Shown here piece by piece: positions 1 to 8,564 of a stretch of 64,000 bases of DNA. The notes beneath the pieces are model-generated. The model was not told the origin of the DNA. It saw only the letters and a program-made list of their open reading frames with translations, and did not search any database. The stretch covers positions 124,001 to 188,000 of the forward strand of contig NZ_VULX01000003.1 in NCBI RefSeq assembly GCF_009696465.1. Reading direction: 5' to 3'. The DNA comes from Inconstantimicrobium porci. GTDB taxonomy: Bacteria; Bacillota; Clostridia; Clostridiales; Clostridiaceae. Made by a program: the position numbers and the translations under genes. How positions within the stretch are numbered: position 1 is the stretch's first letter; every line of letters begins with the position of its first letter.

Positions 1-695
1 GTTCGGTTAGCGTTTAGGCTAGTAAGAGTTGTGGTATAAGTACCTAGCACACTCATTTTATTTTGAATATCTTCAGAAACACTGCCTGCAAGAGTATCGA
101 TTGGGATTTTTACATTTAAGTTAGTATTATCATTTTTTACTGCATCACTTAAGTTTTGATATAAAGCATCACTATTCAAGCTGTAACCATCTTCGCCACC
201 TGAGAGATGTACTTTATTATTAGCAAAAGAAACAGAAGGTTTCTTCACTTTTTTGTTTACATGTTCTGAGAGCTTGTCTGTAAATAGTTTGAAATCATCT
301 TTCTTTACAAGTACTTTTGCTTTTAACACATTATCTTTTGTAATCATTTTAGTTATCTTATCTTTATTTGTTGAGATTTTTTTATCTTTTGAGAGCTTAA
401 CTGCCTCATTTGTAAGGGAATCAATATCATACATACAGCCTGTTTCATACATTGTATATGAATCTGAAAATCTATCAGAAGAAAAAGAGATTTTAGTATC
501 TTTTAGTTTTTGAGAATAATAAGAATTTACAATGTCCTTAATATCACTCCTGCTTATATCTTTCTCTGGAGTTTTTGTTGTTGACAGTAGCATTGATTGA
601 ATTCCTTTTGACTTAGTACAAACTAAATATGAAATAGCTGTAGTTGCGACCCCTAATGTAATTATAAGTAAAACTGTAATTATTTTTTTCTTCAT
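1..695 (-). CDS. VanW-family / putative peptidoglycan-binding protein, C-terminal part outside the window
   Basis: The gene reads leftwards off the window edge, so only about 231 N-terminal residues are visible. It begins MKKKIITVLLIITLGVATT, a signal anchor or signal peptide, followed by an extracytoplasmic region with two similar alpha/beta segments of the putative peptidoglycan-binding type often found before VanW domains. The last visible residues, LGTYTTTLTSLNANR, match the opening of a VanW domain. The start is the ATG at 693-695 behind a GGGGG-type ribosome binding site. By family it is a membrane-tethered envelope protein (YoaR/VanW type); its biochemical role is not known. A C-terminal G5 domain may follow but cannot be seen. 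Confidence 0.75.
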   Translation of the reverse strand, partial: MKKKIITVLLIITLGVATTAISYLVCTKSKGIQSMLLSTTKTPEKDISRSDIKDIVNSYYSQKLKDTKISFSSDRFSDSYTMYETGCMYDIDSLTNEAVKLSKDKKISTNKDKITKMITKDNVLKAKVLVKKDDFKLFTDKLSEHVNKKVKKPSVSFANNKVHLSGGEDGYSLNSDALYQNLSDAVKNDNTNLNVKIPIDTLAGSVSEDIQNKMSVLGTYTTTLTSLNANR

Positions 696-785
696 GATCA
701 AACCCCCTAATAATATTTTACACAATAATATACTGAATGTAAAATATTGCTAGTTAAAATAATATTACAATTTAATTACAATTAG

Positions 786-1409
786 TTATAGTCTTTTAAT
801 TTCTTCTATAGCTGATTGAATTTCATCTTTTGTCATCTCTTTTGTTGAGAGAAAATCTTCATTATGAGACATCATTGAATTATATATTTCCAAAATGTCA
901 TCCTTATATTTTTTTCCCTTCTTTAGAAGTTCAAACGAAATATCATCTACTTTTGTATAGTCTTCATGTTTTGCATATATCTTAACTAAAGTATAAAGTG
1001 CATTATTGTCAAGATCATAATGAGATAATTCCTCACATGAACTCATAAGATCATTTATATAATAGGGGATTTTTGTATCCTTATCGTTTAAATAGATATG
1101 GCTTAAGATATAGAAACCTTTAAGTAATTTGTAGAAGGTATTATCATTTTGTTCACAAAGAGTCCATTGTTTAACAAAAAGTACACCTAGTATTGTAAAT
1201 TTTGAATAATCTTTTATCTTAGGATGAACAAAGATAGTTTCAAGCTGTGTTATAGACAGCGTACTAAGAAAATCAGAATCAAAATTTAAATATTTCTTGA
1301 ATAATTTTTCGAGTTTTAAATTAGTATCAGTAAGATTATACTTATTTATCTTATCTAATGATGTTAATAATTCTTCTGCCAGGCCATCATTAAAATCGCT
1401 TTTTATCAT
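786..1409 (-). CDS. Hypothetical helical protein (207 aa)
   Basis: I do not recognise the family. The protein is soluble, rich in Lys, Asp, Leu and Tyr, and predicted almost entirely helical. A stretch around residues 130-180 resembles a degenerate TPR-like helical hairpin array (LYTLVKIYAKHEDYTKVDD). No signal peptide, membrane segment or catalytic motif is evident. The ATG start at 1409 is well supported by an AGGAGGT site about ten bases upstream. It is transcribed divergently from the ZIP transporter gene, sharing a 150-base AT-rich intergenic region. The next gene downstream on the same strand is the VanW protein, about 90 bases away with no clear terminator between. Confidence 0.6.
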   Translation of the reverse strand: MIKSDFNDGLAEELLTSLDKINKYNLTDTNLKLEKLFKKYLNFDSDFLSTLSITQLETIFVHPKIKDYSKFTILGVLFVKQWTLCEQNDNTFYKLLKGFYILSHIYLNDKDTKIPYYINDLMSSCEELSHYDLDNNALYTLVKIYAKHEDYTKVDDISFELLKKGKKYKDDILEIYNSMMSHNEDFLSTKEMTKDEIQSAIEEIKRL

Positions 1410-1558
1410 TAAGAATAAACCTCCTATTTCCTATAATAATACGAAAATTATATAATAATATGAAAAATTATACAACAAAAATTTCTTTGTTTAGTTATTT
1501 AATCGTATTCTTCTTAATAAATTAAAATAGTAATAATAAATTAAAGGAGATAAAAGTC

Positions 1559-2338
1559 TTGGATATAAAATCGTTGGTACCACTATTGTTGTCTTTATTA
1601 GCAGGAATGTGTACTGTAATAGGAGCTTTTATAGTTTTTTTCTCAAAATCAAAAAATAAAAAACTTATATGTTTTTCACTTGGATTTTCTGCCGGAGTAA
1701 TGATTACTATCTCATTTACTGATTTATATATAACTGCAGAAGAAAATTTGTCAAAAAAAGCAGGGATGATAGGAGGAGTCTTATATACTCTTTTATTTCT
1801 TGTTATGGGAGCACTGATGGCTCTACTTATTGATGAATTTATTCCTGATGTTGAGAATGATAATAAAGTGTATGATTCTAAGAATGTTAAGTTGTACCGA
1901 GTTGGATATGTATCAATGATAGCACTGATGATTCATAATTTCCCTGAAGGAGTTGCAACATTTGTCTCAGGTTACGAAAATGTGGCGCTTGGAATTTCAA
2001 TAGCACTTGCTATTGCACTTCATAATATTCCCGAAGGAATATCAGTAGCTATGCCAATATATTATTCAACAGGTAGCAGAAAGGAAGCATTTGAGTATAC
2101 ATTTATTTCAGGTATTGCAGAACCAGTAGGGGCTATTCTTACATGGCTTATACTTAAACCATTTATTAATGATACTATTTTAGGAGTTATTTTTGCATTA
2201 GTTGCAGGAATAATGCTTTATATATCATTTGCTGAACTTATACCTACAGCAAGAGAGTATCATTATAATAAGATATATCTTTTTTCTATATTTTTAGGCA
2301 TATGTATAATGCCTGTAAGTCACATTTTTATAAAGTGA
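1559..2338 (+). CDS. zupT: ZIP-family divalent metal transporter (ZupT-like)
   Basis: A 259-residue integral membrane protein with about eight hydrophobic segments. It carries both ZIP metal-site helices: MIHNFPEGVATF near residue 122 and ALHNIPEGISVAMP near residue 153, with the conserved His, Asn, Pro and Glu-Gly. ZupT proteins import zinc and other divalent ions (Fe, Mn, Co) without ATP hydrolysis. A hydrophilic loop around residues 95-115 separates helices 3 and 4. The start is a TTG at 1559 behind GGAG at 1546-1549; no ATG gives a full first helix. It is monocistronic as far as I can see, and no obvious Fur-type palindrome lies upstream. Confidence 0.9.
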   Translation: MDIKSLVPLLLSLLAGMCTVIGAFIVFFSKSKNKKLICFSLGFSAGVMITISFTDLYITAEENLSKKAGMIGGVLYTLLFLVMGALMALLIDEFIPDVENDNKVYDSKNVKLYRVGYVSMIALMIHNFPEGVATFVSGYENVALGISIALAIALHNIPEGISVAMPIYYSTGSRKEAFEYTFISGIAEPVGAILTWLILKPFINDTILGVIFALVAGIMLYISFAELIPTAREYHYNKIYLFSIFLGICIMPVSHIFIK

Positions 2339-2513
2339 TAATTTAAAATATATTGTCTATACTGAAGAATACAAGCATAATTATCGAAAAGAAATTAAAA
2401 TTTAAGAAAGAATTAATATTTTCAACAAAATTTATATTAAAAAATTAACAATTTTAACTTATAATATTGATTATATGATAAGAAGTAATGTGATTAAAGT
2501 TTAGGTGAAAAAG

Positions 2514-4901
2514 ATGAAAAAGAAAATTTTAAGAAAAAAAGAAACGAAAAAAAGTGATATACCAGAAAAAAATAAAATTGGATTAACTACAGAAGAAGTA
2601 AAGAAACGAATACATGAAGGAAAGGTCAATATAATTCCTAAATCTCCTTCAAGAAGTATTTGGCAGATAATACTAGCAAATGTCTTTACTTTGTTTAATG
2701 CAATAAATTTAGTTTTAGCTGTAATTGTTATAATAGCAGGGTCACCAAAAAACTCAATATTTGCTGGTGTAATAATTTCTAATACCATAATTGGTATTCT
2801 TCAGGAGTTAAAGGCTAAAAGGACAGTAGAAAAATTGTCAATTCTTGCAAAATCAAAAGCTATAGTTATTAGGGATGGACAGGAAAAAGAAATAGATATT
2901 GAAGATATAGTAGTAGATGATGTGATATTTTTAAAATCAGGTAATCAGATTCCTGTTGATGCTAAAGTTCTTAAAGATAACAGCATAGAAGTTGATGAAT
3001 CACTTTTAACAGGTGAACCTGATATAATTATCAAAAATGAAGGTGATGTTTTATATTCAGGAAGTTTTGTAGGCGGTAATTCCGGTTATGCAGTTGTAAC
3101 AAGTGTTGGTGCTGATACTTATTCATCAAAACTTTCAAAAGAAGCTAAAAAGTTCAAAAAGATAAAATCAGAACTACAGAGCTCAATGAACAGAATATTA
3201 AAAGTTATTATAAAAATAATTATTCCAACAGGTATTTTATTAACATTTACTCAGATGTATTTCTCAAAAAAACCATGGCAGGAAGCGGTGCTTGGTGTTG
3301 TAGCTGGAATAAGTGGTATGATTCCTGAAGGACTAGTACTATTAATAAGTGTAACTTTTGTGGTGAGTATAGTAAAACTATCAAAGTATAATACGCTTGT
3401 ACAGGAACTGCCAGCAACAGAAATTCTTGCAAGAGTAGATACATTATGCCTTGATAAGACAGGTACTATAACTGAAGGCAGATTGAATCTTGTTGAAGTA
3501 AGAAATTTTAATGACGATTTAGAACAGTGTGAAGAGGCAATAAAGGCTATTGTAACAGCTTTCCCTGTTGTAAATCAGACACAGCAGGCCATACTTGAGA
3601 AATATGGAGAAGAAGCTAACAGTATTACGATAACTTCAAAAGTTCCATTTTCATCAGCAACAAAGTGGAGTGCAGTTACTACTGACAGTGGCAAGAGCTA
3701 TTATTTAGGGGCTCCAGAGATATTGTATAGCACAAAATATGATGAAATTAAAGAACAGGTTGAAGAAGAAGCTTTAAAAGGCAGGAGAGTTCTTCTGTTA
3801 GCAGAATATGATGGAGAAGCAGGTGTTACAGTACCAGAAGACATTAAGAAAGCTGCTCTTATAATCCTTGAAGATGTGATAAGACCAGAAGCTCCTGAAA
3901 CTTTAAAGTATTTTGAAGAAAATAATGTTGATATAAAAATAATTTCTGGAGATAATCCTGTTACAGTTTCTGCGACTGCAAAAAGAGCAGGAGTGAATAA
4001 TTATGATAAATATATTGATATGACTACTGTTGAACATAATAGTTGCAAGTATATGGAAATAGTTGATGAGTATACTATTTTTGGAAGAGTTACACCTCAT
4101 CAGAAAAGAGATCTTGTAAAAGCACTTAAGAAACAAAATCATACAGTTGCAATGACAGGTGATGGAATAAATGATGTACTTGCGTTAAAAGAATCTGACT
4201 GTGGTATCGCCATGGCATCTGGAAGTGATTCATCAAAAGCAGTTTCACAGCTTGTATTACTTGATTCAAACTTTGCATCTTTACCTAAAGTTGTACAAGA
4301 AGGAAGACAAGCAATTAATAATTTGGAGCTTGCAGCTAACCTTTATCTGACTAAGACAGTATATGCAGTTTTATTGTCAATTATGTTTGCACTAATACTT
4401 TTACCATTCCCATATACACCTATTCAGATGTCATTAATAGGTTCACTTGGAATAGGAATACCATCATTCTTTATTGCATTGCAGGCTAACAAGGATATGG
4501 TTAAGGAAGGATTCTTGAGAAGGATACTTGTTAAGTCGCTTCCTAATGGAATAGGAATAACTTTTGGTGTAGTAGTAGCTTCTATTATTATGCATTTTAA
4601 TGGATATACTGATATTAAAACAACAACAATATGTACTCTTATAATTGGTATACTAAGCATGATTATATTACTTAAGGTTTCAGAACCACTAACACTTATG
4701 AAAATCTGTGTTGTAATATGTGCTGTAGGGTTGTTTATTACAGCATTTTTATTGGGACTTTCAATGAAGGTGTTCGGATTCACAGTTCTTAACAGAGGTG
4801 ATATAATATTAGCAGGAGTATGTATATTTGCTTCATTAGTAGTAATAGAACTTACTAGAGGTATACTTATAAGATATTTATCAAGAAAAAAGAAAAAATA
4901 G
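2514..4901 (+). CDS. P-type cation-transporting ATPase, CtpE-like
   Basis: This has complete P-type ATPase architecture in about 795 residues: a basic N-terminus, two hairpins of membrane helices, the actuator-domain TGE loop (LLTGEPD, about residue 166), the phosphorylation site DKTGTITEG (Asp about 314), the hinge GDGINDV (about 549), and a C-terminal block of six membrane helices. The helix before the phosphorylation domain reads GMIPEGLVLL, as in actinobacterial CtpE, for which calcium uptake has been reported, rather than the CPC motif of heavy-metal pumps. Substrate here is therefore inferred as Ca2+ or another hard cation. The ATG at 2514 is preferred over a GTG at 2505 because AGGTG (2503-2507) makes a proper ribosome binding site for it. 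Confidence 0.85.
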   Translation: MKKKILRKKETKKSDIPEKNKIGLTTEEVKKRIHEGKVNIIPKSPSRSIWQIILANVFTLFNAINLVLAVIVIIAGSPKNSIFAGVIISNTIIGILQELKAKRTVEKLSILAKSKAIVIRDGQEKEIDIEDIVVDDVIFLKSGNQIPVDAKVLKDNSIEVDESLLTGEPDIIIKNEGDVLYSGSFVGGNSGYAVVTSVGADTYSSKLSKEAKKFKKIKSELQSSMNRILKVIIKIIIPTGILLTFTQMYFSKKPWQEAVLGVVAGISGMIPEGLVLLISVTFVVSIVKLSKYNTLVQELPATEILARVDTLCLDKTGTITEGRLNLVEVRNFNDDLEQCEEAIKAIVTAFPVVNQTQQAILEKYGEEANSITITSKVPFSSATKWSAVTTDSGKSYYLGAPEILYSTKYDEIKEQVEEEALKGRRVLLLAEYDGEAGVTVPEDIKKAALIILEDVIRPEAPETLKYFEENNVDIKIISGDNPVTVSATAKRAGVNNYDKYIDMTTVEHNSCKYMEIVDEYTIFGRVTPHQKRDLVKALKKQNHTVAMTGDGINDVLALKESDCGIAMASGSDSSKAVSQLVLLDSNFASLPKVVQEGRQAINNLELAANLYLTKTVYAVLLSIMFALILLPFPYTPIQMSLIGSLGIGIPSFFIALQANKDMVKEGFLRRILVKSLPNGIGITFGVVVASIIMHFNGYTDIKTTTICTLIIGILSMIILLKVSEPLTLMKICVVICAVGLFITAFLLGLSMKVFGFTVLNRGDIILAGVCIFASLVVIELTRGILIRYLSRKKKK

Positions 4902-4911
4902 TATGTTTATA

Positions 4912-4952
4912 AAATTTCTCAGGGCATTTTTTGTTTCTGAGAAATTTTTTTC
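4912..4952 (+). terminator. Rho-independent terminator after the P-type ATPase gene
   Basis: An 11-bp stem (AAATTTCTCAG at 4912-4922 with CTGAGAAATTT at 4937-4947) and a 14-base loop are followed by a T-run ending at 4952. It separates the ATPase gene from the next transcription unit. Confidence 0.85.
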
Positions 4953-5022
4953 TTTGAGTTATATAGTGTTATAATGTATAGTTATATTATGTTTACTTAT
5001 GATTAAAAGTTGGTGATTATAA

Positions 5023-5424
5023 ATGATAAGGATAAAAATTGAAAAAAACAGACAGAATATGCCAGTGTTCAAGATAAGTGTAAAAAAAGAAGAGACAGAG
5101 GAATTTAAATTTTTAAAGCGTGCGCTTTTTGAATCAAAAAGTATAAAAGGTAGATACAATTATGAGATTCCTATGAAATATTTTCTGCCAGTAATCAATA
5201 ATCTGGAAAAGGATAGATTTACTATAGATAAGAAGAGTATACTTAGTTATTTTGAGTTTTCTGATGAAATCGATGAAAACTATTATTATTCCACTACTGC
5301 AACAGCTAAGTATATGAGGTTATGGCGAGAAGAGTCATGCCCTGATATTTTTAAAGTAAATATTGATATTGAAAATAAATTGACTGATAAGATAGTGGCA
5401 TTCAGAAAAATCAGTTTTAGTTAA
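5023..5424 (+). CDS. Conserved hypothetical protein upstream of an ABC-F gene (133 aa)
   Basis: I cannot name the family. The protein is a small soluble alpha/beta polypeptide with a basic, strand-rich N-terminal half and an acidic middle (FEFSDEIDENYYYST). It has no membrane segment, signal peptide or metal-binding motif. The ATG start at 5023 has only a weak ribosome site (GGTG). Its stop codon lies 10 bases before the start of the ABC-F gene, so the two are very likely co-transcribed and perhaps translationally coupled. A link to ribosome function is possible from this context only. Confidence 0.6.
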   Translation: MIRIKIEKNRQNMPVFKISVKKEETEEFKFLKRALFESKSIKGRYNYEIPMKYFLPVINNLEKDRFTIDKKSILSYFEFSDEIDENYYYSTTATAKYMRLWREESCPDIFKVNIDIENKLTDKIVAFRKISFS

Positions 5425-5434
5425 GGTGGTAAAG

Positions 5435-7333
5435 ATGAATTTAATAACTATTGAAAATATAACAAAAAGCTATGGCGATAAGGCCATTTTAGATAATATA
5501 AGCCTTGGCATAAATGATGGCGATAAGATTGGTATAATTGGTATAAATGGTACTGGTAAAACTACTCTTTTAAAGATAATTGCAGGAGTAGACGAGTGCG
5601 ATGAAGGTAAAATTACTACAAGCAATGAACTTAAGATGGAGTATCTATTCCAGAATCCTGATTACAACCCAGAGAATACTGTGCTTGAACAGGTCTTTAA
5701 AGGTAACTCTAAAGAAATGATGATCCTTAGAGAATATGAAAATATACTTGAAAAGGTGAATTTTGGTGATACATCATTAAGTGAAAAACTGATTAAGCTT
5801 CAGGAACAGATTGACAGCCTTAATTTATGGCAGATGGAAAGCGAAGCTAAGATGATTCTTACTAAGCTTGGCATCTATGATTTTGGCAAGAAGATGGGTA
5901 AGCTTTCAGGAGGTCAGAGAAAGAGAGTATTTTTAGCTGCCGCGCTTATAAGACCAAGTAATCTGCTTATTTTAGATGAACCTACAAACCATATGGATAA
6001 TGATACTATAGACTGGCTTGAAGGATATTTAAATAGCAGAAAAGGCGCCCTTTTAATGATTACTCATGACAGATATTTCCTTGACAGAGTTACTAACAGA
6101 ATAGTAGAAGTAAGCGATGGTGTTTTATATAACTATGAAGGAAACTATTCGCTTTATGTTGAGAAAAAACTTGAAAGAGAAGAACAAAAGGTTTCAGAGC
6201 AGAGAAAGAAAGAAAATCTTTATAGAAATGAACTTAAATGGATCAGACGTGGAGCAAAAGCTAGATCCACAAAGCAGAAAGCGAGAATAGACAGATTTGA
6301 AAAGTTAAAAGACAGCATGGAAAAGATTAGTGATGATAAGTTAGAATTGTCAGTTGTAGGTACAAGACTAGGCAATAAGATTATTGAGATTAATGATATC
6401 AGCAAGAGCTATGAAAAAGATCTGATTAAAGACTTTACTTATACGCTGCTTAGAAATGATAGAATCGGTATTATAGGACCGAATGGTGCAGGCAAGAGTA
6501 CGCTTATGGATATAATTTCAGGTAAAACTAAGCCTGACAAGGGAACTGTTGAAATCGGCGATACAGTAAAAATAGGATACTTCTCTCAAGAGACATATGA
6601 TATAGATGGCAGCATGAGAGTAATTGATTATGTAAAAGAAATTGCTGAATATCTTCCATTATCTAATGGAGACAGAATTTCTGCATCAGACATGCTGGAA
6701 AGATTCCTGTTTGCTCCTGAAAAGCAGTATACTCCTATAAGCAAGTTATCAGGTGGAGAAAGAAAAAGATTATATCTGCTTAATGTATTGATGTCCTCTC
6801 CAAATGTACTGCTATTCGATGAACCTACAAATGATCTTGATATAGCAACACTTACTGTTTTAGAAGATTTCTTAGATAAGTTTAACGGTCCTGTAATGAC
6901 TGTCTCACATGACAGATACTTTGTTGATAGAACATGCAATAAGATTTTTGCTTATGAAGGTGAAGGAGAAATTGAAATTATTCATGGAAATTATTCTGAT
7001 TACTCAATATGGAAAGAAGAAAATAAAAGGATAAATGATGTACCTGTAGAAGTTAAAGTAGAAAAGAAGGGAAAACCATCTAAAGAAAGAACACTTAAGT
7101 TTTCTTATAATGAGCAGAAGGAATTTGATGAAATAGATGATGTGATTGCAGGACTTGAAGATAGAGTTGCAGATATCGATAAGGAAATTGAAAAATGTGT
7201 GACTGATTATGTAAGACTTCAAGAACTTACAGATGAAAAAGAAGAAGTGAAAAAACAGCTTGATGAAAAGTATGAAAGATGGACATATTTAAATGAATTA
7301 GCTGAGAAGATTGATGAACAAAAAAAACATTAA
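5435..7333 (+). CDS. ABC-F family ATPase, Uup/YfmR-like ribosome-associated protein
   Basis: Two ABC ATPase domains lie in one soluble chain without membrane segments, the hallmark of ABC-F translation factors. Domain 1 has Walker A GINGTGKTT, signature LSGGQRKR and Walker B LLILDEPTNHMD. Domain 2 has GPNGAGKST, LSGGERKR and LLFDEPTNDLD. The basic interdomain linker (about residues 240-300) and a C-terminal charged coiled coil (about 555-632) fit the Uup/YfmR subgroup, thought to bind the ribosomal E site and rescue stalled or misassembled ribosomes. The start is the ATG at 5435 behind AAGGTGGT; a GTG at 5426 in the same frame overlaps that ribosome site. I see no evidence for a dedicated antibiotic-resistance role. 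Confidence 0.85.
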   Translation: MNLITIENITKSYGDKAILDNISLGINDGDKIGIIGINGTGKTTLLKIIAGVDECDEGKITTSNELKMEYLFQNPDYNPENTVLEQVFKGNSKEMMILREYENILEKVNFGDTSLSEKLIKLQEQIDSLNLWQMESEAKMILTKLGIYDFGKKMGKLSGGQRKRVFLAAALIRPSNLLILDEPTNHMDNDTIDWLEGYLNSRKGALLMITHDRYFLDRVTNRIVEVSDGVLYNYEGNYSLYVEKKLEREEQKVSEQRKKENLYRNELKWIRRGAKARSTKQKARIDRFEKLKDSMEKISDDKLELSVVGTRLGNKIIEINDISKSYEKDLIKDFTYTLLRNDRIGIIGPNGAGKSTLMDIISGKTKPDKGTVEIGDTVKIGYFSQETYDIDGSMRVIDYVKEIAEYLPLSNGDRISASDMLERFLFAPEKQYTPISKLSGGERKRLYLLNVLMSSPNVLLFDEPTNDLDIATLTVLEDFLDKFNGPVMTVSHDRYFVDRTCNKIFAYEGEGEIEIIHGNYSDYSIWKEENKRINDVPVEVKVEKKGKPSKERTLKFSYNEQKEFDEIDDVIAGLEDRVADIDKEIEKCVTDYVRLQELTDEKEEVKKQLDEKYERWTYLNELAEKIDEQKKH

Positions 7334-7362
7334 TTTCTAATAATTATAGTACATTTTTATTA

Positions 7363-7391
7363 TTGTTAATTAATATAAATAAGTGTATAAT
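7363..7391 (+). promoter_or_regulatory. Sigma-A-type promoter of the cobalamin riboswitch operon
   Basis: TTGTTA at 7363-7368 and TATAAT at 7386-7391 are separated by exactly 17 bases. The predicted transcript would start around 7398, a few bases before the first paired strand of the riboswitch. Confidence 0.7.
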
Positions 7392-7413
7392 AATGTACAG
7401 TAAAATTCAATAT

Positions 7414-7554
7414 GATATATTGTAAGGGAATATGGTTAGAATCCATAGCAGCCCCCGCTACTGTATATACAGACAAGTGATAAATACGCCACTCTTTTTT
7501 GGGGAAGGCTATCATGCGGATGAAGTATAAGTCAGGATATCTTACAATAATATC
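7414..7554 (+). promoter_or_regulatory. Cobalamin (B12) riboswitch aptamer
   Basis: The closing stem P1 pairs GATATATTGTAAG (7414-7426) with CTTACAATAATATC (7541-7554). Inside are the conserved blocks of the class: GGTTAGAATCC, the CCCGCTACTGT segment, GCCACT near 7489, ATGCGGATGAAGTATAAG, and the B12 box AGTCAGGATA just before the 3' strand of P1. It precedes a terminator and an ECF transporter operon, so binding of a cobalamin is expected to switch transcription off. I cannot tell adenosylcobalamin from methyl- or hydroxocobalamin preference. Confidence 0.93.
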
Positions 7555-7647
7555 TTGAGTGATCTATCTTCGGTGGGAGGAAATGATTTTACATTTATCA
7601 AAGAACTGGGTAAAAACAGCCTGGGATTGTTTTGTGTACAAAAAATC

Positions 7648-7680
7648 AAGCAGCCACTAGAAATTAGTGGCTGCTTTTTA
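7648..7680 (+). terminator. Riboswitch-controlled terminator (expression platform)
   Basis: A perfect 12-bp stem pairs AAGCAGCCACTA (7648-7659) with TAGTGGCTGCTT (7665-7676), with a 5-base loop and a short T-run. It lies about 95 bases after the aptamer and immediately before the EcfT gene, the position expected of a transcription attenuator. Confidence 0.85.
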
Positions 7681-7697
7681 TGGATAGAGGTGCGTTT

Positions 7698-8564
7698 TTG
7701 AATAAAATTAAATTTCATGTTTTATCGTTAATTGTATTAAATATTACATTGATGATAGTAGTATTCTCAACTGATCAGCCATTGATACTTTTATCGTCGC
7801 TTATTTTAGCTCTTTCAATTTTGATTGTTAAGAATAGAAAGAAGAATATTGATTTAGGACTTAAAATATTTCTGCCTATTGCAGTAGTAACCTCAATAGT
7901 AAATTTTCTTCTTGTTGATGCAGGAACTCATGTTATCTTCAGATTATTTAATAGGAGTTTTACATTAGAGACAGTAGTTTATGCTCTTATAATGAGCTTG
8001 AAAATATTGGTGGTAATCTATTTGTTTTACTGCCTTGACTGCACTATAGATAGTGATGAGGCTGTATCATATTTTAGCAGAAAAGCACCAAAGGTTACAT
8101 TGATACTGCTTTTATGTATAAAGCTAGTTCCTAATATGAAAAAAAGAATTCGTACACTTAATGATGTATATGTTACAAGAGGCGTTAATTTTACAGGTGA
8201 ATCTAAGAGGGAAAAAATAAAAGCAAATATACCAGTGATGTCAATACTGTTAAGCGATTCACTTGATAATGCTTTTGATATAGGTGAAAGCGCTTATGTA
8301 AGAGGTTTTTTAAGTAGTAATAGAACTCAGTATGACAAAAAAAGATTCCATTTTATTGATTTTGCTGTTATAACTTATAGCTGCATTTTGTTAGTTTTTC
8401 ATGTTGTAAATATTGTTAAAGGAACAATAATTTACGACTCATATGACTTATTTAATAAAATTATAAGTTTCGATGCTTCAGCTGAATCAATAATGATTTT
8501 ATTGGTAATAATAATTTTTTTAAATAAAACTTTTAAGGGGGATGAAGATAATGTCAATTGTTAA
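7698..8564 (+). CDS. ecfT: ECF transporter transmembrane component EcfT (CbiQ family)
   Basis: This is the membrane scaffold of an energy-coupling factor transporter. It links the ATPase pair to the substrate-binding S protein. Hydrophobic helices span the first third and the C-terminus. The cytoplasmic part carries the two Arg-Gly coupling motifs of the family, YVTRGVNF (about residue 160) and ESAYVRGF (about 200). An ATG exists at 7680 but sits inside the terminator T-run with no ribosome site. The in-frame TTG at 7698 has GAGGTG five bases upstream and is preferred. The gene overlaps the ATPase gene by 14 bases, indicating tight coupling in the B12-regulated operon. Confidence 0.9.
   Translation: MNKIKFHVLSLIVLNITLMIVVFSTDQPLILLSSLILALSILIVKNRKKNIDLGLKIFLPIAVVTSIVNFLLVDAGTHVIFRLFNRSFTLETVVYALIMSLKILVVIYLFYCLDCTIDSDEAVSYFSRKAPKVTLILLLCIKLVPNMKKRIRTLNDVYVTRGVNFTGESKREKIKANIPVMSILLSDSLDNAFDIGESAYVRGFLSSNRTQYDKKRFHFIDFAVITYSCILLVFHVVNIVKGTIIYDSYDLFNKIISFDASAESIMILLVIIIFLNKTFKGDEDNVNC

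Noticed and set aside
253-513. Open frame on the plus strand opposite the VanW-type gene
   Set aside because: No ribosome site, biased composition (Ser/Phe/Leu) expected from the complement of an AT-rich coding frame, and the minus-strand gene has recognisable domains.
7583-7660. Possible 25-codon leader peptide in the riboswitch expression platform, ATG at 7583 after GGGAGG, ending in the terminator stem
   Set aside because: The ribosome site is only two bases from the ATG, too close for good initiation, and the codons show no regulatory run of one amino acid. It is more likely part of the RNA switch.
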